DNA from: Fistulifera solaris | Taxonomy: Eukaryota > Bacillariophyta > Bacillariophyceae > Naviculales > Stauroneidaceae | Length of the DNA: 64,000 nt | Direction of reading: 5' to 3' | NCBI GenBank assembly: GCA_030295235.1 | Contig: AP026152.1 | Location: forward strand, 620,001 to 684,000 | In this document: positions 11,091 to 22,504 of the stretch, one piece after another | Numbering within the stretch: position 1 is the stretch's first letter | How the letters are laid out: every line of letters begins with the position of its first letter | Translations under genes and position numbers: made by a program | Notes under the pieces: model-generated | Database searches by the model: none | What the model saw: only the letters and a program-made list of their open reading frames with translations | What the model was told of the DNA's origin: nothing

Positions 11091-12888
11091 ATGAAGATAC
11101 GGAGGACTATTATCTTGCGACGGCAATTGACAAGCCGTTTCTTCTCGACCGAACGACAGCGTCGCCTTCCCGACGATGGCAAAGTGTTGCAACACTTTTT
11201 ATCCGATGCCCAAAGTCCGTCTACTGCTACAACTACATCATTGCAACCTTACCGTGGGACGTTTCATATCAAAACGTACGGATGTCAAATGAATGTTAAT
11301 GATACGGACATTGTACGGAGTGTTTTGTTTCAGGCGGGATGGCAGGAAACCTTGCAAGAACATGACGCCACCGTCTTATTGACCAATACATGTGCGATTC
11401 GGGAAAACGCGGAAACGAAAGTATGGGATCGCCTGAAACAGTTGCGAGCACTGCAACGCAAATCTTCTTACAATAGAAATGCCATTGTGGGGGTTCTTGG
11501 TTGCATGGCGGAACGCCTGCAACAGGATTTGCTACACGACAATTTGGCCGATTTAGTCGTCGGGCCCGATGCGTATCGTGATTTGCCTCGTTTGTTGAAT
11601 ACTTTACTCGATGAAGAAGAAGACCAGGCATTTAATGTACAACTCAGTTTGGAAGAGACGTATGCCGATATTCAACCCGTCCGACGATCGAAAGAGGATG
11701 TCAGTGCCTTTGTTTCCATTCAACGGGGATGTGCGAATCGATGTAGTTTCTGTATCGTACCCTTCACCAGAGGACACGAACGCAGTCGGCCGAAGCAGAG
11801 TATCTTAGACGAGATACAACAATTGCATTTTGAAGAAAAGGTTAAAGAAGTCACGTTGTTGGGACAAAATGTTAATTCCTATCATGATACCAGTGAAGCA
11901 GCGCGACTCGCACGTCCCCATCAGGATTATCGCATGTCGAATGAAGGTTTCCGCTCCCGAATTCGACGACAAGATGCCGGGTACTTTTTTGCCGATTTGT
12001 TGGCAGCCGTCAGTGACATTTCTCCCGAATTGCGGGTACGCTTCACATCACCGCATCCCAAAGATTATCCCACTACACTGTTGACACTCATGGCCGAACG
12101 GCCCAATATATGTCAACATCTGCACATGCCGGCGCAGTCGGGATCGACCAGTATGCTGCAACGCATGAAACGCGGCTATACCCGAGAGGCCTATTTGCAA
12201 TTGATGGATGATGTTCACACCATTCTACCCGATGTGGCCATTTCGTCCGATTTCATTGCCGGATTTTTGTGGAGAAACGGAAGAAGAACACGCGGATACG
12301 CTCTCCTTAATGGAACACGTCCGCTACGATCAGGCGTACATGTTTGCGTACAGTATGCGTGAAAAGACGCACGCGCATCGGACGATGCACGACAATGTAC
12401 CGGAGGATGTGAAACAACGGCGTCTCCGTGAAATCATTGATGTTTTTCATCGCACTGTGCAGGCGAAGAATGAAGAACGAGAAGTGGGTCGGCTTCGACT
12501 CGTTTTGGTGGAAGGTGAATCGAAGCGGAGTCAACCGGGCAATTTGCGTTGGCATGGACGGACCGATCAAAATAAGCGGTTGGTGTTTGCGGTGGCGGAG
12601 GATAGACAATGCTGGACTGATGATGATTTGTTTGGGCAAGCAGGATTGTTAAAGGATCAAATCCCGAAAGCGACAGGCCGCATAGTGCCGGGTGACTATG
12701 CTGTTGTGGAAGTGACCGAGGCGAAAGGTCACACCTTACGAGGCAAGCTATTGTGGAAAACCTCGCTCGCTCGGTTCGAGGCATCGGGGCTGTCCGGAAT
12801 CGATAGGGACAGCAAGGAGCGAGCTGCTTCCGTTACGCGTCAACTGAGTCTGCCAACGGAACCTTCCGCTAGGTTGGTGCAGTGTTAG
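11091..12888 (+). CDS. CDK5RAP1: Radical-SAM tRNA methylthiotransferase, CDK5RAP1/MiaB type, mitochondrial
   Basis: Adds a methylthio group to isopentenyl-adenosine-37 of tRNAs. The N-terminal 20 residues are basic and Ser/Thr-rich, without acids, like a mitochondrial presequence. Next come the UPF0004 domain with its three cysteines (TYGCQMNVND, TNTCAIRENA, LGCMAERL), the radical-SAM CANRCSFC signature, the eukaryotic insert before FADLL, RFTSPHPKDYP, the HMPAQSGS motif and a C-terminal TRAM domain with LVLVEGESKRS. The eukaryotic insert and SPHPKD favour CDK5RAP1 over CDKAL1. One frame shift lies in the T run at 12264-12268 (five T where four would keep the frame), exactly between DFIAGF and CGETEEEH. 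Corrected length is about 598 residues. The start is the first ATG and gives the presequence. Confidence 0.93.
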
Positions 12889-13500
12889 AGCATAGCTGTT
12901 AGTAATGAGGACGACTGAGATACAGCTACGCAAGTCATGAATCATGATCTTCCCGAACCAGAGTGTCATTGAAATCTTAACGTTCTGCTGGGTTGTTAAG
13001 CCCCTGATGACGTTGAATACAAATGCATTCATAATTAGCAGCATTTGCGACACCGTCCTATTATATTTTACTATAGGCCCAAAGTGTTGTCCGCCACGAT
13101 TGCATTTCAGTCATGAATCAACTCCATCGTTCCGAGCCAGCCTGTGATTGAAGGTGTGTTCGTTCTACTAGACTAATAAGCCATCGTTGCGTTAAGGCAA
13201 ATGTATTATGCTTGGCAGCATCGGCAAAATGTTCCTTGCTTTTCCAGGTCGGATAACATACCCTTGTGAAGCGATGTTTCCGTCTTTACTATACTCCAAA
13301 GTGTAGATTATTTACTATACTCTAAGTGTCTATTACTATTTGTCCGACTGGATTTTGTTGATAAGTCATGAATGACATGCCACGTGACGAAAGACGTGAT
13401 GTTTTGATGTTGCGAGATAATGCGAGATCTCTTTATCCTTTCAAAAACACAAAACCAACAGAATAACACAAATCGAGAACCCATTGTTGCGTAAAGCATC
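12889..13500. other. Spacer with two copies of a GACTGG/CAGTC hairpin motif
   Basis: No gene. At 13070-13118 it holds a two-box motif, ACTATAGG-CCCAAAGTGTTG followed by CACGATTGCATTTCAGTCATG. A looser hairpin, GACTGGATTTTG...AGTCATG, lies at 13349-13370. The same motif recurs in other spacers of the window. Confidence 0.5.
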
Positions 13501-14322
13501 ATGGTAGCCGCACTACCCGTTCTTTCTTGGATCGGCGCGGCGGTAATAGGCACCGCACTCTTTGACAAGTTCCTGAAACCCAAAGTGCCCTTTTACAAAT
13601 TACAAATCGATCGTTTGCCACGTTTGCGCTACCTGGATGGACAATGGAAGACGCAATTACCGACACGAGTCACACTGTTCAATGAAAATTATGTATCCAT
13701 TGATATTTATGCAGTTTCATTTGATCTATTTTATGCCGATTGGTGGGATGGCAGTTTACATCACCTCGCACGTGTCGAAGATCGCCATCAACAAGTCGCA
13801 ACAAAGGTTGACCTGCCCTGTACATCGGCTTCGACCGACTGTACTTCATCCTCAATAAAACAACCTCCCGTTTGGCAAATACAGCCGCGGTCAGACTTTG
13901 ACTTTCAAGACGACATGTATGTCGTTTTATCGGCTTCTCTGTATGAACTCCTGACATCCTACCTGTTCACCATGACATCCCAATTATGGAAAGGCAGTGG
14001 ACAGCTGGTATTACCTTCTACGGGTGTCGCACACTTGCAAGTCGGCAAGATTCCCGCGACTGTCGCTCTCCTTTGTGACAATGTCGTGAATACCTGGGCC
14101 ATGGCGGTCGAAGCCTTTGAGTGTCAGTTTCAAGACATTCAATTGGCGTGGGCCGATTTGGACGAGACGGCGGAAAAGACCATGCAGAAAGCATTGAATT
14201 GGCCTTTATTTCCAGAAACGGGAGGATTCTTCCTAAAGGAATGGACCACCACGACCGATGATCAACTGGATGCGTTTCGGATCGTCACGCTCGAAGATCC
14301 CGAAGTGGCGGTGCAATACTAA
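13501..14322 (+). CDS. Hypothetical membrane-anchored protein, possibly LEA2-like
   Basis: A 273-residue intact frame. Residues 5-20 (LPVLSWIGAAVIGTALF) form a hydrophobic anchor. The segment VTLFNENYVSIDIYAVSFD resembles the strand pattern of late-embryogenesis-abundant type 2 (LEA14/NDR1-like) domains, which start with an N-P/E-N motif and alternate short hydrophobic strands. A second such half follows (GKIPATVALLCDNVVNTWAM). The LEA2 suggestion rests on this pattern only and is weak. ATG at 13501 is the only sensible start. The next gene, VIPP1, converges on it 136 bp downstream. Confidence 0.75.
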   Translation: MVAALPVLSWIGAAVIGTALFDKFLKPKVPFYKLQIDRLPRLRYLDGQWKTQLPTRVTLFNENYVSIDIYAVSFDLFYADWWDGSLHHLARVEDRHQQVATKVDLPCTSASTDCTSSSIKQPPVWQIQPRSDFDFQDDMYVVLSASLYELLTSYLFTMTSQLWKGSGQLVLPSTGVAHLQVGKIPATVALLCDNVVNTWAMAVEAFECQFQDIQLAWADLDETAEKTMQKALNWPLFPETGGFFLKEWTTTTDDQLDAFRIVTLEDPEVAVQY

Positions 14323-14457
14323 ACAGTCAATGGACCGGTATAACAAAAGGCCATGAACATAAGTCAAATAATTCTGTATGATAAGCTACCGCAAATAAAA
14401 TGGAACGTGCAACATGCTCTACTAGTTTCATTCATTAAATCGCGCTGCAACACTCAA

Positions 14458-15452
14458 TTAAAGCCCCGCCTCTTTCTTTAGCTTTTCAAACTCATCGTCC
14501 ACTGCCTTGTTGTCACTTTTTGCCGACGATGAACTCGATTCTTCCTTGGCAGGATTGAGCATGCCCTTCAATTTATTCAATTCATCATCGACACTAGACG
14601 CCGCCTCCAGCAGTTTGAATTGATCCTCCAACGACGACTTACTACCGGGAAGTGCCTTGGACATTTCCGACGAAATTTCAGCCGCGGCTTCCAACGCTTC
14701 GACTTTTTCTTCCATTCGTTTGAAAGCATCCATACTGGTCGAGCCCGTCAAACCCGTCAACATGTCGTTGACTTTCTGTGTCGACTGTGCCGTTCGCGCG
14801 CGTGCCACCATTTGTTCCTTCTTCGACTTCGCATCCAATATAGCACTCTCTAACGTTTGCATCCCTTCATATAGTTTATCGATACTGCTCGCCTGTGCAT
14901 CAATTTGTGACTGTAACGATGCCGCTTCGTCCAATTGTTGTTGTCGTCGCGTCAAGGCCTCCTTGGCCAATCCTTCGTTCGACGCCTTGAGGGCAAGTTG
15001 CGCTCGTTTGTACCAATCTTCCGCGACCGCGTCGCATTGTTCTTTTGTTTCAATAAACGACGTTGTGTGGCGGTGACTTCGGCGTACGATTGACGGACAC
15101 TGACCAAGTCTTTCTACAAAGGTGGGTTGAGGGTGGGTCGAACGTGTTGCGGATCGAACAATGAGACAGTTGCCTATGGACGTATAGGAAAGCCCTTGAT
15201 TCATTCGACTACACGTACCTGCATATCTTCTACAGCTTGCGTCATGATCTTTTCGGGATCTTCTAAATTTTTGAGAATATTGTTGAGGTTCGATTTGGCG
15301 ACACGAGTGAATCGATCAAACAAATTCATTTGCAAAGCTGTCGACGACGAAGGAACCGAGACACTTGGTCGAGATACGAAGCTACTGTGCGGAACCACAG
15401 TGAAAGCATTGGCGGTTGCCAACAAGAGCGTTGTCAATCCGAATCGCACCAT
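14458..15452 (-). CDS. VIPP1: Plastid VIPP1/IM30 (PspA-family) membrane-remodelling protein
   Basis: ESCRT-III-like coiled-coil protein that builds and protects thylakoid membranes. Residues 1-16 (MVRFGLTTLLLATANA) form a signal peptide followed by F, the diatom plastid-entry motif. The mature protein begins near MNLFDRFTRVAKSNL, as in cyanobacterial IM30. Exon 1 is 15452-15219, the 105-nt intron is 15114-15218 (GT-AG), and exon 2 runs 15113-14458. The family blocks EDPEKIMTQAVEDMQ, KDLVSVRQSYAEV, WYKRAQLAL, AKEALTRR and AFKRMEEKVEALE are all present. One base is missing in an A run (plus-strand T run near 15043-15046) between LLKQK and EQCDAVAE; corrected length is about 296. The C-terminus is rich in Ser, Lys and Glu, comparable to the VIPP1-specific tail. 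Confidence 0.93.
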
Positions 15453-16216
15453 TTTGAAAGAAGGGAGAACGGATGGGTATGGGTCGTGAAAGGTAAGTCG
15501 ATGGCGTGTAATAGAGAGCTATTTTATAAATCGTCAACAAGACTCTCTCCGGATGCTCTTCCGTGCGGCACAAGATAGAGTCAGATTCTATTGACGCGTG
15601 TTCGAAACAGACAAGAGTGTCAAGTCGTCCTTCCAATAATGGAAACGTTGCAATAACTACTCCGGAGTAACACACAATCGCGACAACGCGATGGCACGCG
15701 ATCGACGACGAGATTTTTTCAAGGCAAGGGGTGATGACGTGGAAGTCCGTGCCGCGTACGTCCGTAAAAAATTTTCGGACACTGCTTACTATCTCTGGAA
15801 GTGTAGTCTTGTGGATTTTCGCATTGAATAATCGAAACCGGACCGACAGTTGATTACAAAATGTATCGTACCGGCACCGCATTCTATCTGAGTGCTATCT
15901 CTACAGGAAGTTCAGTCGTGGTCTACGCAAATCAACATATTGATCCTATAGTGGGTATTGCAGCCTCCCTCATAAAGTACCGTCTACATTCCATCACTCC
16001 GAAAGATACTTTTGGCGTCGCATTATAGTTGCATTTGTTCCGGCGTTTCGATTTCTACGTGTTTTCACGTAGATCGAGTAAGCTTTTCCATTGACACCTC
16101 CCCGATCTTTTTTTCTCGTTCCTTTTGCATTATTGACAGGCTCTCATATTAGTTGCAGGAACTATTGTTCGCTCTGTTGCTTTCAACGACGAAGTCGCTC
16201 GCTCTGCCCTCTCAAC
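15453..16216. other. Divergent promoter region of VIPP1 and a B12D-like gene
   Basis: No convincing gene. An open frame on the minus strand (15382-15882) overlaps the VIPP1 start and shows no family features. At 16055-16072 lies a perfect hairpin, CTACGTG-TTTT-CACGTAG. It matches the head of the 212-bp repeat units at 56.7-57.7 kb. Confidence 0.5.
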
Positions 16217-16750
16217 ATGATGTCCCCTTTTGCTCGATTTACGGCTACCAAAGTTGCATCCCGGTAAGTGCATGTGTAGAGAGATCTTCGTGAATCTGAT
16301 TTGCAAAGATGTGAATCATCGTTGTCGTTTGTCTTGCCCGTTCAAATTTATCCGGTGCATTCCTACACACATTCTTGTCATTGAAGTATTAGCTTGCTGC
16401 TACTTCATGATGCATGCTGTCATTATTTACTCATCATGCCTTTCCTCATATTTTTTTCTCCAGAGTCGTCGTCGCTACGCGCGCGCAAAGCACTTTGGTA
16501 GCCGTGCCCAAGAAAAACTTTTCAAAGGACTGGTTGAGTGACCCCTCGACGTATCCCTTGATTGCGATCATGTCGATTGCTGCCAGTGGGTGTGCGGGTT
16601 TCATGGCGTACAAGCTGACGTATTGTCCCGATGTTCGTATCACGAACAAGACCAAGGTAAGAGCGAAAACAATCAATGGTCTGTTACTTTTATATACACT
16701 TGTATTCACACTCGTTCTCTCCTCAGGGTAAAGTTCTTCGTGATTGGTAG
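16217..16750 (+). CDS. B12D/NDUFA4-like small mitochondrial protein, copy A
   Basis: Small single-helix protein of the B12D / NDUFA4 (MLRQ) group, linked in other eukaryotes to respiratory-chain complexes. Three exons: 16217-16263, 16464-16656 and 16727-16750. Introns are 200 and 70 nt, both GT-AG. The spliced product is 87 residues: a basic presequence (MMSPFARFTATKVASR...), WLSDPSTYPL, a membrane helix around IAIMSIAASGCAGFMAY, then CPDVRITNKTKGKVLRDW. The W-x-x-P-x-x-YPL start and NPDVR-like end match B12D. None of the frames alone would reveal it, because the last exon codes only seven residues. A paralogue lies at 22505-22949. Mitochondrial location is inferred from the presequence. Confidence 0.85.
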
Positions 16751-17080
16751 GCATTGCCTGCAATTAACTACATCGTAAGGAAAAACTAGTCAATCAAGTT
16801 GAGTGCACTAATGTTTCTCTTTAATATGTCTATCAATGTGTGCTGTATCCACTAGTTTGGCTGTATTAGACTCCTTTCGTGTCGTGTGACTTGTTATTGA
16901 ACAAACAACTGGTTCTTTCAATGGGCTTGCATTTGGACTGTTAGATTAAGCCTCGAACAAAAGTGCATGAACTGAAACGTTTAGTAGACTTCTTGAATGC
17001 TCGACGCTTCCTTGGATGTTGAATGTCAACGGATGGAATAAGCGAAAGAATTTGTCATTGTTATACTTGTGTGCCTTCTT
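16751..17080. other. Spacer between B12D copy A and the carrier gene
   Basis: Converging 3' ends; I see no gene or strong repeat in it. Confidence 0.5.
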
Positions 17081-20000
17081 TTATACAGGTCCTCCTGTCT
17101 CGCTGAGAGCATTGCCTAGCACATCCAAATATTGTTTCAGGTCGTCGGCTCCGACACCAAGTGCTATTCGAACGGCATCATAAATTAAGAATTGGAGACT
17201 CACAAGGAGCATATAGAAAACGAGACGTAGAGGCAATCCCCGGAAAAAGCCCGCTGGACCATCCCGTTCCAATACCAGCTGACCGGCCGCCAATGGACTC
17301 ATATTCGACTTGGTCTTTTCATTTGACTGATCGTTACGTCGGCGGGGTTACTGACGATAGCTGCCACGATACCTCCCAAAATTCCACCCACTAAACTAAT
17401 TCCCAACGACAGGTTCAGCTCTTCTTTAGCAGCCGGAAAGACGTTGTACAAGTAGGTTGTGCTCAAGTCGAAAACGGTAAACTTGGCTGCAGCAAATGGG
17501 ATCTCTTTGGCCAACACAACTGGCACAGCAGAAAACAGAGAGAGAAATCCTTCTTCCGCCACCATTCTGTTGTAAACTGCCAAGATATTCGGAGCATAGT
17601 CTTTTTGAAAGACGGATCGGATCCTTACAGCCTCAAAGGGGCTGATGACGAAGGACCCAAGAAATGCTCCGACGGAAGCCGCGGTCAAAATGATTGGGAC
17701 TTCAAGCCCTGCACTCGCTGGACCCGCGAGCTCAAAAAGGAAACGTCTGGTATATTCGGTCAGTGAATATGATATGCCTCCCCATGTTAGAAAGCCCAAT
17801 AACGTCGGTACCCATCCAGTAAAAAAAGCCGGTCGGACCGGAGTCGGCAAGTACGCGCTTGAAGGCTTCGATAACATCCGGGTAGCTCTCCGGATCCGTT
17901 TGGACCTTGACATCCACATGAGAGCAAGAACAAAACATCTAAGCAAGGAGCTCGGGAAGTACATACCTTCGTTTTCACAACGTCAATCGGCGTTAAAGCG
18001 AGATGGACCCCTCCACAACAGATAGCTCCTGAAACAACAAACCGTAGGAATGATCCAGCTCCAAGCTGCATATCTCGCTCGATTGGTGATCTCCCTCGAG
18101 GACCAAAATCGGGTTCGAAGATGACTGACGTGTCTTTCACGAAACTTTTACCGGTGTCACTGTACTCGGGGTCAACAGCTAGAGTGTATCTGTTCAAGTC
18201 GGGTTCAAAAACTAAACCCACTCCACCAGGAAGAAGCTGAAGAATTTGTGTTGACGTTGATCTCGAGTTAGTTCCAAAGGATGGTAAGATATCTTCCAAG
18301 CTACTGTCAGCGGACCTGATGGTACGTGGCTTGTAGATTTCGGCGGCACTCGGATTCGGAATGGCCGAACCACTTTTCAAGATTTTTTGTTTAGCTTGAA
18401 CAAAGTCGTCCTCGGATTGAAAAGCACTAAAAACGTCTTTTTCTGCCACGGGATAGGCTAGGACTTGAACAGGATCATCGTAGCATCCTCTTCCAAAACA
18501 TCCACTGCTACCGCTACCTCGCCTAGCAGCGAAATTTATAATCGATTCCACGGAGTTGGGGTCACTTGGGTTTGGCATTTTCGCCCTCATCTCTTTGGTT
18601 GGTATTGATGTGGCAGGAAGCGGCTGATCTGGGGAGATCACTCGAGCCATGAGAGGATCGTTCATGTTGACACGCGCTGTAAGAGGCGGAGGTTCCACAT
18701 AAACCTCAATAGGTTTCTCGCACGCGTATCCTGTTCCGTTGTTTGTGATTAGAATATCAGAAACTTCATACTCCAACACAGCAGTAGCCGTAGCCGTCAC
18801 TCCCCCGTTTTGCACGGAAGTTTCGGGTGGCGCAATACAAATTCGAATGATTTCTTTTCAGTGTAACCAGAGCCAGGATTCAGTAGCTGAATTCGTTCGA
18901 TACGTCCTTTGTTGGGACCACCACGAAAAAGAAATGCTTTGGCTTCGGCTACTTCTCCTTGTTCTCCACTCTCAAACCGTAGACTAGCAGGTGGGGATAT
19001 TGTTACTTCAGGCGGCTTGGCATAGCCTGCACCCCTGTTGACGACGTCGATCCTCAAGATTTTCCCATTGGGCGATAGAATGGCTCGTCCAGTAGCCGTC
19101 TGGAAGGACTCTCCAGCGTCGGGTGGAGGAAACCGCACCTCGGGAGGACCATAACCAGGGGCGTAGCCGGACCCAGGATCCAAAATACGGACGGAGGAAA
19201 TACTGCCGTTGTCTATAGCTGCCAAAAGTTTGCTGATTTCATCGACTGGTTGGTTTTTCTCCATCAACGCAAACAAAAGCGCAATTTGTCGACGAGCCTC
19301 TTTGATTTCTCGTTCCATCCGCGCCTCCTCTTTTTCAGATAAAGGTGACAAGCCATCTTTCTCTCTGGATTTTCTCAGCGCGTCGGTCGACGGACAATAT
19401 CTTTCCAACAGAGATTGCAAAAGGCGACGAGGTCCGTCGTCTTTGCACGATATTCTTGCAAACCCACTTCGACACTCGCGGAGAATGCGCCAAACTGATT
19501 TAACCGAAATTTGTTGACCTCTTCTTCCGATGCTGTAATAGGAATTATTCTCGCTCGCTCGTACCACCACTTCTGACAGGCCTTGTCGAAGCAAAGAAGA
19601 AAACGACTCAAATATGTGACGAAACGGACATTGTAACCATCTTTTTCCACATCAAATACTGTCACTCCAGTTCTTTTGTTCACAGGGGTGGCTTCCCATT
19701 TTTCTAACGTTGCTGCATTCGCAGCGTCTGTCGCTCCGAGCACACTCGCTGCAGAAATTAGTGACGAGGCAAAGAATAGACGCCGTGATGCAGAGTCCTT
19801 GTTTTTAGGCTCGGGTTTGTTGGAAGAAAATTCCTGGTGGCTTTTAAAAGCATATCTGCAGCTTGAGTAAGCTGATTTGCTGAGAAGTCGTCCTTCTTAT
19901 CTTGCTGAATATCCTCGGTCAGTAACCTGGCTTTCATCGGTATCCATTTCGTCGCACAGCCCCCTCGCTTCATTCGGATCAGTATTCTTTCTTGAAACCT

Positions 20001-20105
20001 TCTTGTTTCGCTCATTGAAGAATGTATGATAGGATGAAGATGACTTTGAGCCGAAAGAAATGCCGTTGCTGATGAAAGAAGACAAAAAGTCATCAAGGAC
20101 AGCAT
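17081..20105 (-). CDS. SLC25 phosphate-carrier-like protein with plastid-type presequence and a long GSGY-repeat extension
   Basis: About 988 residues after correction, against roughly 300-360 for SLC25 carriers. The N-terminus MLSLMTFCLLSSATA-F is a diatom plastid-type signal. A second, twin-arginine-like hydrophobic segment, SRRLFFASSLISAASVLG then ANA, follows near residues 100-125. Then come a helical region, four repeats of the form [DN]xGxGYxxxPx[IV] near residues 310, 355, 410 and 455, a Ser/Pro-rich linker and finally a complete carrier domain from about 690. Its three carrier signatures are TPIDVVKTK, SPFEAVRIR and NPADVTISQ. It is most like SLC25A3 (GWVPTLLGF, LQFLIYDAVRI). One intron (17906-17966, 61 nt) sits just after the first signature. 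Five single-base shifts occur in homopolymers near 17319, 17821-17827 (A7 where six would fit), 18851, 19419 and 19845. A fusion of two genes by missed annotation is possible, but no start or stop separates the parts. Localisation is inferred. Confidence 0.8.
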
Positions 20106-20586
20106 GGCCAAGCGCACCCTATGAGTATCAGCAGGATTGACTTTACAGCCTGCCCTCAAATCCAGCCGCCGTCTCATGGTAGACTGTTACCCCTTTTCAA
20201 ACAATTGTTCACTGCTTGGAATGCCGACTTTCTCACAAACAAGTTCTTTTTGCGCTGCAGTCGTAGGTCTCTCGTCGAAGATCGGTGTTTATTGTGTTTT
20301 GCTTTCTTGCGTGTTGTGGCACTGTGCCGACGTAGCTGCAACGGTCACAAAACACGAGTCACACCTACAGTTTATTTGGGTATGGAATTGTTATTTAACG
20401 GTTGTTTACCGCTTTCGCTAATAAAATAACGCGATCGATTCGGTGTGACTACTTTATGCAGGATAGAAAATTACAGCCACGTGTCACGTCGTCACGCCAT
20501 TTTGGGCTAGAGTTTAGCTATGAAAGCAATTTAATCACCGTACTCCGTAGTCACCTGTATTTGATTCAAGACAAGTTCAAATCGAT
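20106..20586. other. Spacer upstream of the carrier gene
   Basis: The carrier gene starts here (minus strand) and IBA57 ends at the far side, also minus. Open frames present are short and featureless; no repeat recognised. Confidence 0.45.
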
Positions 20587-22044
20587 TTAGCGCACTGTTA
20601 CGTCCTCCTCCGCGGGAATTCGCTCTATTTCAATCCGAGGCATCCTTATACCTGATTCCGACGACTCGACCACCTCTGTGACTTCAATGTCATCCTCTGT
20701 TTCTTCTGCTGCTTTTCCAGTGGTTGCGTCCAATTCTGGCCACCAAAGTGGTAAGTATGGCAAATATCTATATTCACGATCTCCAATCCTAATTTTGTTT
20801 GTATGTGACCATTGGCCACCCTCCAAAAGACCCACAGCTTCGAGGCGCATCAGGGCCAAGACAACATTCGTCCCCTTCACTGGAGGACTGATGATTTTAC
20901 CTATTGTTTTGTCAGTAGCCGTGTCCACCAATTTCGCCCCCGCTGTACAATCTTCTTCAATTTCTTTGACGCGCTGTCGCGATCTCTCCAACGCTACTTT
21001 CAGTTCCATGGCCGCTTTCTCGTCCACAGCGTCGGTCGACGGTTCAATCGATCCAGTGGCGATCGCCACGAGGTTTCCTGCCGTGAGAACGGAGAGGCGG
21101 GGAAGACGAGTGGGTAAATACTGCAATTCCTCGGGTGTAAATTTGCTCCGCTCTCGGCCTTCTTGTAAATTTGCCGCAACTCGCCATGGAGATGGAACAT
21201 CCGTATGAGGATCCAATAGCATGAGAGGCATGATTCGTTTGCGCAGAACGCCCGTATGATGCACTCGAGCCGTCAGTTCCTGACCCAGATAACAGCCCTT
21301 ATCAAAACTCACAGCGTTCAAATGTTCCTGATTGGATTCCAAGGCAACCAAACCCTTCAATTCGGAGCCTTCGGCGACACCTGCTAAACGACGAACCAGT
21401 TCGTAATTCCCGGGCATGGAAGGAAACGTACTCTTCGCAAGGGCATCGGAAAATTGTTGCACGGTGATATGGCGCGGACTCTGATCTCCTGGCAGCTGCA
21501 ACACTCGCATTCCCAAACTGGGATGGCGCGGGTCGAGTCCGGCCAAGAATCCGTCCGGTGTGCCTTGACTATTCAATGTTCCGTAAATGACGGCCGCGGC
21601 CATGTCTTCCGTCCGATCGGTAATTTCTACCTTAGTTCGTCGCATTTTGAACAGTTTCATATGCTCCAGTAGTTCATGAACAGTGTCATTGCTGACTTCG
21701 ACGTAATATTGTTCTTCATTCAACTTCCACAGTAACGAATCCGTGACAATCCGACCTTTATTATCGAGAAAGCAAGTGGCGCGGAGTTGATCGGTGAATT
21801 GCACATCGGGATCTGTTTCGGGCTGCATATGACGCGGAATACCCGGACGGATTGTACCCTTCTTCTCGGGCCGAGGAGGATTGGGTGCGCTTCGCAAATC
21901 GGAAGTCACCAAGTTCTGCAAGAACGATGTAGCGCCAGTGCCCGCGACCGACAAAATGCGACGGTAATGAGGCTCCAAAATTTCGTGTCCTCGTCCCCAG
22001 AGGCGACCAAAATTGCCAGTAACTGTTGTAATGGAAGGAGGCAT
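20587..22044 (-). CDS. IBA57: IBA57-like Fe-S cluster assembly factor (YgfZ/GcvT fold)
   Basis: Folate-binding-fold protein that helps ISCA1/ISCA2 form 4Fe-4S clusters in mitochondria. Its hallmark KGCYLGQELTARVHHTGV, with the family cysteine, is present near residue 275. Upstream are RRILSVAGTGATSFLQNLVTSD and the DNKGRIVTDSLLWK strand pair typical of the family. The frame is intact over 485 residues, longer than bacterial YgfZ (about 326) because of a linker with Glu/Lys-rich helix (residues 345-375) and an acidic tail. The ATG at 22044 opens with a short segment that is not an obvious presequence, so mitochondrial targeting is likely by homology only. No frame shift was needed, unlike its upstream neighbour. 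Confidence 0.92.
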   Translation of the reverse strand: MPPSITTVTGNFGRLWGRGHEILEPHYRRILSVAGTGATSFLQNLVTSDLRSAPNPPRPEKKGTIRPGIPRHMQPETDPDVQFTDQLRATCFLDNKGRIVTDSLLWKLNEEQYYVEVSNDTVHELLEHMKLFKMRRTKVEITDRTEDMAAAVIYGTLNSQGTPDGFLAGLDPRHPSLGMRVLQLPGDQSPRHITVQQFSDALAKSTFPSMPGNYELVRRLAGVAEGSELKGLVALESNQEHLNAVSFDKGCYLGQELTARVHHTGVLRKRIMPLMLLDPHTDVPSPWRVAANLQEGRERSKFTPEELQYLPTRLPRLSVLTAGNLVAIATGSIEPSTDAVDEKAAMELKVALERSRQRVKEIEEDCTAGAKLVDTATDKTIGKIISPPVKGTNVVLALMRLEAVGLLEGGQWSHTNKIRIGDREYRYLPYLPLWWPELDATTGKAAEETEDDIEVTEVVESSESGIRMPRIEIERIPAEEDVTVR

Positions 22045-22504
22045 CCTTTATTTAAGTTTAAAGCTGTAATATCGCACGGATACCTGAGACTATGAATGAT
22101 AAAAGGATGAATGAGATGTTATTGTTGTGATCGAGAGGAACGATCAAGAACAAGAACACTATATACTGTACAAAAGGGCGGAGGTTCGTCGTGCGCCCGT
22201 CCGTTGCTCGTTTGCGGGCTCGTCGGTCGTCACTGTCGCACTACGAATGACCAATCAAGGTGAAAGTTCCGTTGTAGCGCGTGACGTCAGTAAAACTACA
22301 CATCCACCTACAGTCGGGAAAACTTCGTTCCGTGGCCGCTGTAAACGTCATCATTTTTCGCCTTTTCACTTTGGTTGGTGACCACGTTGACCCGCAAAAG
22401 ACTTGCCACCGTCGGCATTCGGCATCTGCTCTTGCCTTTCGTCGAACAATTGCTGCTTATTGTTATTTTCCAGACGATACCATTTAAAGACATTTAATAG
22501 CATC
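22045..22504. other. Divergent promoter region of IBA57 and B12D copy B
   Basis: A 460-bp shared upstream region. It includes CGTGACGTCA near 22280, a CRE/bZIP-like site (exact TGACGTCA core). The role of this site is inference. No gene. Confidence 0.45.

Noticed and set aside
15382-15882. 166-codon minus-strand frame
   Set aside because: It overlaps the VIPP1 start in another frame and has no family features.
22280-22290. TGACGTCA as a proven bZIP operator
   Set aside because: A single 8-bp match in a promoter is not enough; kept only as a note.
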